This document shows positions 10,501 to 21,889 of a DNA stretch of 64,000 nt, in pieces. The position numbers and the translations under genes were made by a program. The DNA is taken from the NCBI GenBank assembly GCA_033060915.1, contig CM065386.1, positions 7,851,501-7,915,500 of the forward strand, written 5' to 3'. Source of the stretch: Euryodendron excelsum. Taxonomy: Eukaryota > Streptophyta > Magnoliopsida > Ericales > Pentaphylacaceae. The notes below the pieces were generated by a model. It was not told where the DNA came from and did no database searches. It saw only the letters and a list, made by a program, of their open reading frames with translations. Each line of letters begins with the position of its first letter. The first letter of the stretch is position 1.

Positions 10501-10800
10501 AATTATGGCATTTTTGCTTAATCGAGAGATTGGTGTGTTTACTGAGCAAACGGTCGAGTGGTCGGTCTGTTTTGTGAGTGATCAGTGAGGTCATGAGAGC
10601 GCTCAGCTACGTCAACAACATTTAGACTCCCGAGAACAGGCAAGTGTAAGCAAGTGCATGGCCGAGCGAGTAGTTACACAAGGAAATACATGGCATGCGA
10701 GGTGGGTGCACGGTTTATGTGACTAAGCGCTAGCACTCGGTTCTACAAGTTCTATATAAGGCCGAGTGCTCACTTCATTTTGCATGAGTGATCACTAATG
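10500..10800 (+). promoter_or_regulatory. Putative internal promoter cassette of the gypsy element
   Basis: A GC-richer 300-bp patch holds many short GAGCGCTC / GAGTGATCACT / GGCCGAG words like those upstream of the LTR TATA boxes of the same element group. It ends in TATATAAG at 10753-10760. A decayed non-pol frame follows at about 11160-11850. The order mirrors the LTR promoter. Function is inferred. Confidence 0.4.
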
Positions 10801-11159
10801 AGAGCCTTTTTCTTCAAGAGAGGGTGTTATTTTGGAGTAGCGAAGCCCTGTTGGATCATCCTAATGGACCCCATTCCCCTGTCTTTCCATTTTTGGCTTT
10901 CCTATAGTTATTCCTAGCTCTCTTGCTCCAGTCTTTTCATTTCCTTTCTTATTTTAGGACTTAAGATGTTGTGATTACCCCTGATATTATTGCTAGATTC
11001 TTTGACCTTTCGAGGGTTACTGACCCTTAATTTAGGTATGACGAGATAGGAGCTCCCAATCATGACATAATGATTGGTGAGGTTTTAGCCCTCGGTAAGA
11101 CTTGGTTTATTTCGTAAGTACCCAAGAGGGTACTTGCTCTTAGAGATCAGCCTTTCTTT

Positions 11160-11850
11160 CTCTAGTCCTGTTACACTCTCTTCCCAGTAGAACAGTTTGT
11201 TGAGTGCTTTAGATTCAGAGGCCAACTTATGTGGGCTATTGGGTAAGATAGGACCATCGACTTACCCCATTTTCTGTTCATGGCATTCTTGGCTGGCACC
11301 AGATTGGCGACTATTAGGCGAGCATCTTTTTTGGATGCTTCATTATTGCAATAATAGGGCAAGCTGGGGTTGGACCTTTGCCCGATATTGTCACGAAGAT
11401 CTTGAAGAAGGACATTAGTCTTTCTTCGGGGAACAGAGCATACGGGCAGGTTGGGGGCATCCAGAGGAAAGCTTAGGAGGCAGCTTAACAGCAGTAGGGA
11501 ACCCAGCCTCCCCCACTAGATTAACAACAGCAACAAAAGGGTCCTAGCTTAGCCACGCTTCTTTAGTAGCAGAGTCAGTTAATGCCGCTGCATTCTCAGA
11601 CTCTCGTTGCTATACCGGAGCAGCTAACAGCCTCCCAGCGGTTAGTATTGGATCAACAGGCAGAGCGAACTCAGTAGCAGACTGCCATCACAGCCAAATT
11701 AGATGCTCAGGACACTACTATAACTACTCTCTCGACCTAGTTGATTGCCATTCAGCAGCAGCAATAAGGTCATTCTACTAGTCTCTAGGAGATCATCCGG
11801 TGTATGGGGCATCCACCACGAGATGATGATGATGTCTTCCTATTTTAGTA
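11160..11850 (+). pseudogene. Decayed extra reading frame after gypsy pol
   Basis: In shifting frames one can read segments such as EQFVECFRFRGQLMWAIG and HFLFMAFLAGTRLATIRRAS, then a glutamine-rich stretch (QQQQQ near 11500-11550 and 11750-11765) ending in acidic residues. Athila elements carry a poorly conserved, envelope-like frame in this place. I cannot show homology from sequence alone. Stops are frequent. It could also be a relocated gag-like remnant. Confidence 0.35.
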
Positions 11851-13758
11851 GAGTTTAGATATATGTATTTGCATGGCATATCATTTCACTGCATGTTGTA
11901 TCTAAAACACTGTTTTTATCATAGTAGAGTTATATTTTGACCTTTTATTATATATCTTTCTCTTTTATCACCTTTATCTCTTATGTATAGATTATACAGT
12001 TATAGGTGTGCTATGACATTATTATCTTTTGACCATTTGTACCATTTGTTAGAGATTTGAGTATTGTATGGTCTCGGTATCATTTTTTTCATTGCTTTGG
12101 CACATTTATCCACGTACTCTTCGTATTGATTTCTAGTTATTTATGGTGGATGTGTTGATTCTTTATTTTCGAGGTATCATAACACTACTTGTGAAAGTGC
12201 CACTTAAGATTAGAAGATAGGAATCTTTACATGTGTCTTTACTCAAGTTGATATTGATTCACTCTTTATTCCTAAAACATTATAGGTTTCGCTTTATTCA
12301 TGTATTAGTACAGGGAATTACATCATTGCCCATAATCATGCTTTATAACATTATTTGTGCTATCTCTTGTATTTCTATCCTTACATTAGTGGAGATTTCT
12401 ACCTTATGAGATTTAGTGCATTTATCATCTTTCGGAGTGATTACATTTACTCAAGAATTAATTATCACCCTCTTTCTCTTCAATAGCTTCATTATGCTTG
12501 CATTTGATTCATAAGTTGAGTATTGATTTTGTTATTGACACTTATACTCTACGAAATGCTTTGGTTGAGTACTTTGAGATATGATTCTAGGCCATTATTC
12601 TTCTTGATAGTCATGAGTTTCCCATTATGAAGCCACATGTTCTTTTAGCCCGTTTGATCCATTTTTCTTCATTCTTTTGTTGTTATAATGCAAATGATAC
12701 TTCATCTCTCTTATTTCTTGCAAAGGGGATGCCTATGTAGGAAAAGGAGTTTGTTGTGTTAAAATATGGAAAAAAGAAAGAAAGTAAAATGAAGGAAAGA
12801 AAGGGATTGATTGGGGATTTCAATAGAAAGAAAGCATAAATATTAAATGCAAAAGGGAACATCAAAATATTGGAAACAAAAAGTGCAAAATAAAGAAAAA
12901 AAGAAGAAAAAGAAAGAAATGTTGTCAAGTTGAAAGAAGTTTGAAGAAAAGAGTGAAATACTTAGGAGAATATTTTGGAATTGAAAAGGGGAAGACTTGG
13001 TATTACTTAATCGTTCATCATTTCATGCCTTTATCACACATGACTTAACCTTTTTCTATCCTCCTTAACCCTCATCTCTTGTGCCTTCTAAGCTACCTTT
13101 CTATTCAAAAGGGCCTAGTTGATCCTAGTTGTACTTAATTGAGGATTTCATTAGAATATAAGTCATTACTTGTCAACTTCTTTGAATCAATGCTCAACTA
13201 TGAATGCTCTTTCATAAAGTTATGCAGGGTTGATACATTTATATCTTTTTTATTTTTATAATTGGTATGTTCACTTGCTTTCGTTTCACATTTACTCTAT
13301 TATTGAACATGCCATTGTGAGAACCATGTGGGTCTTTATTTGTGAGTGTATGCCCGGTGAGGTGTTGAATCAAAGCTTAAAGGTTTAGGATTGTTGGAGT
13401 GTGTTTCATTTGAGGTTATATAGCATGATTCTCCACCCACACACTTGAATCTTTCTTTTGTATCAATGATTGCATAATTTTGCATGTGTTAGGAGATAGG
13501 AGTGATATATAATGTTTTCTTGAGATGAATTATGAATATTCTTCTTATTCTTATCTCCAATTGCAATTCATAAAGGGATGTTTGTGGGTATTATCACTGA
13601 AAACCCTCACGAGATACCACTCGTCCACTAGGAGTAACTTAAGAGTTTAAAAGAATTGGTGCATATGCTAAATACACCCATGATCCCTATGAAAGTGGAG
13701 TTTATCTTTTATTTATACTTCCTCTTTGTATAGATTTTGCAAGGGACTAGCAAAAATC
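11851..13758 (+). other. Gypsy 3' untranslated region
   Basis: About 1.9 kb of AT-rich sequence without a supportable frame. A purine-rich block (GAAAAAAGAAAG-type) lies at about 12760-12960, common before the 3' LTR in Athila-type elements. The end (AAGGGACTAGCAAAAATC, 13742-13759) leads into the polypurine tract. Confidence 0.5.
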
Positions 13759-13772
13759 TAAGTTGAAGGGTG
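13759..13772 (+). other. Polypurine tract of the gypsy element
   Basis: CTAAGTTGAAGGGTG just before the LTR start TGATTACA. A purine-rich run in this place primes plus-strand synthesis. Confidence 0.6.
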
Positions 13773-15017
13773 TGATTACACTCAAAAAGTGTAATCATAA
13801 TCCCCTAAATAGTGGATTGTTTGCTCTAATTTAGGTGTTACAATAGTGCTATAAGTATAAATTGTTCTAATATGACCTTCTTACATCTTTGCAGGAATTT
13901 TGGACTCAAAACAATCAAAAGTGGGCTAAGTGAAAAAGGAGCGTTCAAACGGTCCAATAAGCATTCGAATGGTCCACCAAGCGTTCGAACTCTCTATCAA
14001 ATGCATGTTACCATTTGCAAATTACAGAGAGCTATTTCAGCATTAGTGATAGGTTTGAAGACTGTTTGATAGTTATAAAGAGCTATTTCACCATTTGAAG
14101 ACTGTTCGAACGCACTTACGGAGCTCTTCAATTTTCTGATGATTTAAAGCTTTTATAGCCAAAAATTAGATATAGAATTCAGTTTGTACTTATTTTCTTT
14201 GATAGAGAGAGTTAGTTAGGGAGTTTTGTAGAGAGAGAAAGTGTATTTGCTTTTATTTTCTTGCACTTTTCTTCATTTTTCTTATAATCAAACACTTGTT
14301 TCCTCTCAATCGAATGCAAGATCTACATTTCTTTATGTTTCTCATTATGGAATCAAGTAGTTAAATCCCAATTTGGGTGCAATTGTGAAGGTTTGCCAAG
14401 GATGTTAAAGGATTTCTATTGAGGTATATGAATCTCATTGAATTATCTTAACAATTTTCTAATTCTACTTGATTGAGTTTTAGATCTCTTAGAATACTTA
14501 GGTTCATAAAACAGTTTTCATAACTAAAGCAATTGAGATTCTAAGACAATTAAAGGGGATTTGGATGCAATTAATTCAATTCACCAAGTTCAACAAGAAT
14601 TCCAATGGAGGTTTGTTAACTTAAATCAAGAATCACTCCATGAATCCTTGATTCGGAAGATTTTAACTATAAAAGTCATGGATTCATACGCAATTAAAAT
14701 TAGAAGGTTAAGCTAAGGTTCATAAGCTATTGAGATTAGTTGCTAATTGCTCTTAAATTCCTTAGTATAATTGTTGACTATCAATTAGCTTTATTTGAAT
14801 TGCCTAGTTATTAGTAAATCACCATTCTCAAAACTAAAAGATTTTGGTCAATTTTTATTACCTTAGATTCAATTTCATTCGATTTGCAATCCAATTTGAA
14901 TGAATCCTTTATGAGTTGAGCGTTTCTATATTGGAATCAATCCCATTAGAAGAACGATAATCAGGGATTAACCAGTAAACTACATTGCGAAATTGTACAC
15001 TTGGGAGATCCTAGTCA
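13773..15017 (+). repeat. Gypsy LTR copy 1
   Basis: It begins TGATTACACTC right after the polypurine tract and ends ..GATCCTAGTCA. The body is alignable by eye with copy 2 (15025-16312) and the reverse complement of 21890-23388: a short intron-like TTGCAGGAA word, a crown of GCGTTCGAAC-like repeats (about 13941-14115), and the end block AACGATAATCAGGGATTAACCAGTAAACTACATT (about 14952-14985). Its TATA box is degraded. Confidence 0.75.
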
Positions 15018-15024
15018 AGTTTTC

Positions 15025-16312
15025 TGTAATCTCAATCTCCTAATTAGTGAATTGTTAACTCCAATTTAGGTGTTAAATTAGTATTTTATCCTTAAATTGT
15101 TCTAAACATGCTTTTTTGATCTAATTGCAGGAAATGGTGCTTAATTGCAGAAGGAAGGGCTAAAAGTGCATCACCGAGCGATCGCCCATATACACCAAGC
15201 GATCGCCAGTTCCACCAAGCAATCACCAAATCCCACCGAGCGCTCGGACTTCAGAAAATGCACCGATTGCTAACTTCAAAGAGCCATTTTCACCAATCGA
15301 ATCAGGAGCGCTAACTTCAAAAAGCCATTTTAACCGATCGAATTAAGGGCGCAAACCAAGCGCTTGGCCGAGCGATCGGTTGCTTCAACCGAGCGCTCGC
15401 CTTATGGAGCCCTACTTTTGTCTAGCATATAAAAGGCTATTTCAGGCCTTTTTTTAAGGGGGATCTCTCATTTTTATTGAGTTTTATTAGATATAGTTGA
15501 TTTTTTAAAAGCATTGTAGAGAGAGAATAGTATTTTCTTAGCTTTTCTTGCATTTTCTATCATTTTTCTTGTATCCAAACATTACTTTCCTTACAAATTA
15601 ATACAAGATCTTCAACTTTTATTGCATTTCTACCATGGATTCAAGTAGCTAAACCCATCCTTGAGTACAATTGTGAAGATCAACTAAGGATTTTCAAGGA
15701 ATTTCAATAGAGGTATATGGATTTCATTGATTTATTGCAAGTTCTCTCTAATTCATCTTAATTGAGTATAGATCTCCTAGAAAACCTAGGTTCATAATCT
15801 CATTCGGTAATTTTTGTGCACAATTATACAATTGGTACAGGGATTGCACAAATTTATGGTTTGAATTTATGATTCTTTCAATTGATACTATTCTATTCTC
15901 AATTAAGCATGAATCTAAGGTTTTATGGTCTCAATCATCTAAATCAAGGATCATGCCATAGATCCTTGATTTAAGTTATAAATTTCTCTATTGAAACTCT
16001 TGTTGGTAAGTAGTTGATTGAATTAATTGTATTCAAGCCTCTTTAATTGAGTTTAAATCAAGTTTTAATTGCTCTTATTAATTGTTAATTGCTTTGCACT
16101 AGTTTAGTTAACTCAACCTGTCAAAAATAAAAGATTTTTGGTCTATTTTTGTCACCGATTCAATTTCATTTGATTTGTGATTCAATTTGAGTGAGTCCAT
16201 TGGGAGTTGATCGTTCATTTCTATATTTGAATCAATTCTATGGAAAAAACGATAATCGGGGATAAACCAGTAAACTACATTGCGAAACCATATGCTTGCG
16301 GGATTTGAACCA
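15025..16312 (+). repeat. Gypsy LTR copy 2 (tandem)
   Basis: It follows copy 1 after about 7 bp, lacks the first 20 or so bases of the LTR, and ends ..GGGATTTGAACCA. Host sequence of the receptor-kinase unit resumes at about 16316 (compare 53563 onward). It carries a crown of GAGCGATCGCC / GAGCGCTCGG words at 15172-15409 and a clear TATA box. Confidence 0.75.
15428..15434 (+). promoter_or_regulatory. TATA box of gypsy LTR copy 2
   Basis: TATAAAA about 20 bp after the last GAGCGCTCGC word of the crown. Confidence 0.6.
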
Positions 16313-16315
16313 AGT

Positions 16316-17721
16316 TTTGAAAGGCCGATGTGCAGTCATCTATTGCTCCAAATGATATAGTTGGCTTCCAATCGCTTACAGAAACTTGGTTGTTTCAATT
16401 GTTGAGCCACTGGAGGGAAGTTCTAGATATTTCAAGTTCTATTAATACAAAAGAAAGATTATATGAAAGGTAGATTGGGTTAGGATAAGTAACAAAAACT
16501 CTAAAGATCTACCTTTCAGAAAATTATAATACTGGTGATGTGAAGTACAAGCCCCTATCTGAGTAATATTCCTGTAAATGATCATGTATTAGCATGAATT
16601 TTGACTGTCACTCTTCAAATTTTCAAACTTCTATTATTTATTGCCATTTGTTCTCTGCAATCTTTCTGGTCAACCTTAAGGAAATTTCTGATATACATTA
16701 CAAATTATGGTGAAAACTAGTATCTGACTTGAATGAAACATGTGAAACTCAAAATCATGACTAACACAAAAGAAGGGGCAGAATGACTTGGAAATCCGTA
16801 TCCCAGCTACATGGCTCGACACAACACAAGAGAAGAGACATGCTTTATTTTGCAAGGCTCCAATGCAATTTGATTGAAGCAGAGTTATTCTATTTTTTTT
16901 GGTAAATAATGTTTTATTTAAAATCAGTTTATGAAGCATTACAGAAACAAAGAAGGTGGCATCCCCCCTGATACAAGATCATAGCTAGCCTAGAAGCTCA
17001 CAGAAGTGTCATGCTCACCCCTATTGCTATAGTAGCAAACAAATGAGGAAAACAGAACAAGAACCAAAAGGAATTACAGAAGTTTGAGACCCCCCCTACA
17101 ACAGAACTATCATAATCACCACCAGAAGCAATGGAACCTCACCAGCCATACTTATCATCCAGACGATGAGAAAACACATTTCAAACCTTCCATTCTACAT
17201 CAACCTGATAGCAACAATTGAAGATAATTCAAGAACAAATATAAAAAAATACTAGAAATTAGCTATTGAGAAGCTTTAGTTGAAGACTAAAAAAAAAAAA
17301 ATATACAATCATTTGGAAGCCTCAAATTTGGCCTATCAAAATCTTTGAATAGCTTGGAAGTAGGATTGTATCAAACTCATTCAGATTGAAGGGGATTCTA
17401 AGGTGATCATTGACGGAATCAACTAAAAAGCCTAAACTGCATGGACAATAGCTTATAGTTTGAATTGAAATAGCTTTTGAATCCTTTCATAGGTAAGTCA
17501 ACAAGTAGCCAATACTTCTGCTAATATAGGACATTATGAACATCAAGATCAACATATAGTTGGCCTGGTGCTAATGCTGAAAATTTCAAATGTACATTTC
17601 AGCTAAAAGCATGAAATGCTAAAACTGAATATGCTTGTGGTGACCCTGACATTAAATTCGATCAAGCATTCAAAGGAGAAATAAAAAATAGGTTTACCCA
17701 CAGAGTCAATTTACTTGCACA
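16316..17721 (-). repeat. 3' flank of receptor-kinase unit A
   Basis: Non-coding. It matches 38405-40324 (unit C), 53586-56789 (unit D) and the first part of 63320-64000 (unit E). Shared landmarks are GTGCAGTCATCTATTG, CCACTGGAGGGAAGTTCTAG and GTTCTCTGCAATCTTTC. This copy has neither hAT element found in C and D and so shows the empty site near 16803-16825. A stretch near 16892-17260 (minus strand ending TTATTTACCAAAAAAAATAG) resembles the 3' tail of a plant LINE. The 3' UTR of copy A must lie at the right end. Confidence 0.7.
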
Positions 17722-19628
17722 TCATCTGGGTCCTGAGAGAATTGAAGCCTCTGGTGGGACTGAAATATTTGGATTGACTTGTATGGGATTATCAACGTGG
17801 CTCATAGTTAAGAAGTGATGGTCAGTGATTTGATCCTCATCTGCTGAACCCTCTAAAACTTTCACAACCATTGAAATACTAGGCCTTCTATCATGAGTTT
17901 GAAGACACCATAGTCCAATCTTTAGCATCTTTACCGCTTCTTCTTTGTGACACCAAAAATACTCATTACATTCATTGATGAGATCATATAGTTGATCCTC
18001 TTCTGCCTTTGTTTTCAAAATATTAATTAGGTGCCTAGATTCCGAGGAGTCTAAATTCTTCAGCCCGCACACAGTTTCCAAGATAACAATGCCAAAGCTG
18101 TAGACCTCAGCTTTAACTGAGACATTTGAACCCCGAATAACTCAGGAGCTAGATATCCAGGAGTTCCCTTCAATGCTGTCAAGACTAGGCTCTGATTCCT
18201 GTCGAACAATTTTGCTAAGCCGAAATCAGAAATCTTGGCGTTGAAATCTCCATCAAGAAGGATATTTTGAGGTTTGATATTGAAGTGAATTATTTTCTTG
18301 TTACACTCCTCGTGCAGATATTCGAGCCCCTTGGCTACACCATAAATAATCTTCTGTCGAATTTTCCAGTTAAGTGTTTTCGCTTTGTCCTAGTTGAAAA
18401 TCCATCTATCTAAAGACCCATTGCACATGAACTCATAAACCAAGAGTCTATTTGATTTCTCAGCACGATGCCCAATCAACCTCACTAAATTAAAATGGTC
18501 AACTTTGCCTATGGTATTAACCTCTGCCAAAAATTCTTTTTTGCCTTGGCCTATTGAGTCCAACCATTTCACTGCAACTTTGGTTCCACTTCCATCACAC
18601 AAGACCCCCTCAAACACACTCCCAAACCCTCCTTGGCCGAGCTTGGTCTGGAAATTCTGTGCGCGCAATTTCAATTCTTCAAAAGAGAACTTTGTCAATG
18701 CATCTGTAACTTGATCATCACATTCGTCCTCCACATCATCTCTGTTCTTCAGCATTCTATAACCGTAGCACGTTCCAACAAGAAGAAATACTAGGCCACC
18801 GAAAAGTACCAGCACTAGAACCAAATTAGATGCAGGTTTCTTTGGATCTGGCATTTTTTGAACCTTGATCAATGCGTAGGAATTAAAATCAACCTTCCGA
18901 AAAGAGTAGACCTCGTCTAATTCCAAAGAACAAGTACCAGATGAGACATCCTCGTCATACCGAAACAAGGCAGCTTTGCAAGAACAGTTGTTCAAACATG
19001 CTTCTTTACATTTCTGTAAGCTTGTATTCAAAAACATGGGAACGAAATCGAAGTGTGTAACATCAGGGAGCTCCACAAATGTGTGGGACATGGAACCATC
19101 TTTGCAAGACAAACGAGTGATTTTTTCACATCCAACATTGGGTTCAAACGGCCTAAAGTAATTTGAATTCCCATTATACTCCATTGCACAAGTGCATTGC
19201 TCACCACCCAAGCAAACCCCATAATGGCCACATACTGTTGGATATGTGCAAGTGCAACCATCATTAAAAAGGCTCAGTATATCTAGAGAGGGCATCACCG
19301 AAAAACTATATATTCCTTTTTCCAACCTATAAAGCAGTAATTGTCCATTTGGTTCCAGGACAATATACCGAAAATCAGGTGTTGTTAAGATGGAAATGAA
19401 CTGTACATAGGTTTCAGAGTATAAAATGAAATTGCCATTGTGAATGTCACCGAAATCTAAACTCAAAATCCCAGACGAGTTGTTATAAAATAAAAGAGCA
19501 TACTGTTTTGGGGGATCCGAATCAAGGAAGGCACGCACTACGTCTTTAGTCACAGATAAGTAGTATTTACCTGTAGATAAATTTGATGAGGAATTCCGAG
19601 CTGTTAGCCATTGAAATGGGCTACACAA
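17722..19628 (-). pseudogene. Receptor-kinase copy A: G-type lectin kinase, 5'-truncated pseudogene
   Basis: It matches residues from about LTAQNSSSNLS to the C-terminus of the intact copy D. The lectin domain and signal peptide are missing: homology stops at 19617 where an unrelated block (X) begins. The EGF-like cysteine cluster, PAN-like region, membrane segment (LVLVLVLFGGLVFLLVGTC) and kinase follow. Damage seen: a TAG after WIFN (18390-18392); the catalytic loop reads HFNIKPQN instead of HFDIKPQN; a single base is missing in the C-run near 18133-18137, which shifts the frame before the C-lobe. The C-terminal 119 residues (18081-17722) are open again. The kinase cannot be active even if translated. 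Confidence 0.9.
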
Positions 19629-20650
19629 AGATGCATCATTAGTCTATATTTTTTTAATCGTACATTTTCTACACGCAAGAAATTATCAATGGCAAAGGCA
19701 ATTTCTAATGCCTGAAGTTCTTGGGTAGGCGTTGGGAAGGATGGCCCTCACGGCTTTCCAGCCAGTTTCCTATGAGCTGACTGCAGTAGTTGGAAGTCTG
19801 GCTTTGCACTGTAGTAGATTGTGACACAGTTATAACAAGGAGAAATGTTAAGAAGAGTCATTTTAAAAAAATTAAAGTGAAGTGGAAAATTCTAGGGCCA
19901 ACCGTTCTGATAGTCGCGTTTTGATCGTCGCTTTATAAGTGTGACATTTGCAGCCCATTTCAAAAAATTAAATTGAACTAGGAAAATTCTTACTTTTCAA
20001 CAGTCACATGTGTACAAAGAAATTAAAGTGAATTGGAAAATCTCAGTAGTTATACGTGTGTGTATGTGCATGAGAGAGAGAGAGAGCGCTATGTTTTTGG
20101 TGTTTTTTTTGTTATTTTACTTATTTCAGGCTTCTAGTTGCCAGTGAAATTCTTAAAAACAAGAGTCATGCTTCATCACTAAGAAGCGAGCTTGATGGAC
20201 AAAAAGACTGCCTATGTCATTTCTCACAAAGGAATCTTAGGGGCAATCCCCCCAATAGTCACGTTTCAACCATCGTTCCATAAGAGTGGGGTATGTGTAG
20301 CCCATTTCAAAAAAATTAAAGTGAATTAAAAATTCTAGAGGCAATCGCCCTGATAGTCACGTTTCAACCGTTACTATCTAAGAATCTAAGAGCAACACGT
20401 GTACAAAGAAATTAAAGTGAATTGGAAAATCTCAATATTAAAACTTGTGTGTGAGAGAGTGAGAGATGTGTTAGGTGCTTTTTGTAATTTTACTTGTTCC
20501 AGGCTTCTAGTTGCTAGTGAAATCCTTAAAAACAGTTTTCAAAAAAAAAATATTCCTTGAAAACAAGAGCCACACTTTATCACTAGGAAGCGAGTGTGAA
20601 AAAGTGACGAACAAAACGAATGCCTGTAACAATTCTCACACACAGGAATG
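19629..20650. repeat. X block and hairpin-repeat array between copies A and B
   Basis: The left part (19617-19860) matches the X block at 31066-31310 and 52305-52510 (TTTCTACACGCAAGAAATT, GATGGCCCTCACGGCTTTCC). The right part holds hairpin repeats at about 19900-19990, 20240-20300 and 20340-20420, a GA run at 20071-20088 and a shared block with CAGGCTTCTAGTTGC (20127 and 20501). It ends CACACACAGGAATGCT, beside the cut end of copy B. No genes. Confidence 0.75.
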
Positions 20651-21114
20651 CTTGAGTTGTCATCAAATAAAAGAGCATACTGTTTTGGGGGATTTGAATC
20701 AAGAAAAGCATGCATTCTGTCTTTGGTCACAGATAAGTAGTACATACCTGTAGATAAATTTGACGATGAATTCTGAGCTGTCAGCCTTTGGCCCTTATAT
20801 ATCCTATGGTTCGGGAGCCATGCGTCGGTTGGGTGATCAAAAGATTGCCATACCACGCTGTTGCTACCATTAAGAAGCATCAGATTTCCTCCCAGAGTTA
20901 CCTCCATGCAAGCAACAGAATGGCCAGAGGTTTTGGTAGACCAAACAGGATCACTACCATCTGCATCCTTCAGAATCAACTCTCCTTCTATGGTAAAATC
21001 TAGAGTGGCGTTCTCCTCGACTGGCTTGTCTCTATTTGCTGACCACAAGACACGCGGTGAATAAGACGGGTAGTTCTGGACCTCGCCATGGAAAAAATTA
21101 GTTAGCATGAAGAC

Positions 21115-21287
21115 TATTAGATTATTAGATATTTTGATATTTTGTATTAGCCTTGAGGGTAGACTAGTCTTTTAATATTTTGCCTTTTATGTGTTTTCTA
21201 TTTCGGCTATATAAGCCTTTTACTGTATTTTCTATTATTTCATGCTCAATACGAAGAAACCGTAGCCCTCTTTCTCTTAACTTAACA
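21115..21287 (+). repeat. 5' LTR of the second copia element
   Basis: It runs from TATTAGATTATTAGA to CTTAACTTAACA and matches 27177-27337 except for scattered changes and a 12-bp gap. A TATATAAG box lies at 21208-21215. The expected TG start is TA in both copies. Confidence 0.9.
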
Positions 21288-21300
21288 TGGTATCAGATCC
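21288..21300 (+). other. Primer-binding site of the second copia element
   Basis: TGGTATCAGATCC directly after the 5' LTR, the usual initiator-Met tRNA primer site of plant copia elements. Confidence 0.85.
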
Positions 21301-21889
21301 AAAATGATGATCTGCTTTGTTTGTATATCCCATCCATTCACAACGCGGATCCAACTCCCTTCAATATTCAGGTATTTTGCCGTCCGTACTCGTCTTTTCC
21401 TTGAGGGCACAGGCTTCGATTGTTAATTTCGTACGTTTGTAGTGATTTCGTATTCAGGTATTCGCAATATTTTTGTATTTGTATTTGTTATTTTGTGTCT
21501 TCTTGCAATGGCTAGTAAAAGAGATGACTCCCTTCAATCGATAAGTGTCTGATTGAATGGGAACAATTATTCGTATTGGAGTTATGTCATGAGGAATTTT
21601 CTGAAAGGGAAGAAGATGTGGGTTTATGTCAATGGTGTTGTGTGCCAACCTACTGATGTTGCAGTTGAGGGCCATGCAAATCTGTTAGATACTTAGGAAG
21701 CAAACAATTTGAAAATTATTACTTGGGTTAATAATTCTGTTGAAAACTCTATAGGTACCCAATTGGCAAAGTATGAAACTGCAAAGCAGGTTTGGGATCA
21801 CTTTGGCAGATTGTATATGCAATCTAACTTTGCCAAATAGTATCAATTGGAAGCTGATATTCGCGCATTGCAACAAAAGGATATGAATA

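Larger units (their letters stand above)
8095..16312 (+). mobile_element. Ty3/gypsy element (Athila/Tat type), 3' part
   Basis: Reading on the plus strand: the end of reverse transcriptase, RNase H, integrase with zinc finger, a long non-pol 3' region with traces of another frame, a polypurine tract near 13759-13772, and two LTR copies. RNase H and integrase before the 3' end, plus the LRSKWLGPYLV...FKVNGQRLKPY terminus, mark the Athila/Tat group. The 5' part (5' LTR, gag, protease, first half of RT) is not in the window. The RT frame is cut exactly at the copia LTR edge, so the missing part should lie left of position 1. Confidence 0.85.

Noticed and set aside
12683..12928. 81-residue hydrophobic frame on the minus strand
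   Set aside because: It is the complement of a purine-rich block in the gypsy 3' region; Phe and Leu richness comes from the T-runs.
16892..17260. LINE 3' end within the unit 3' flank
   Set aside because: The TTATTTACCAAAAAAAA ending is suggestive, but there is no coding part and no target duplication was found. It is mentioned only within the flank entry.
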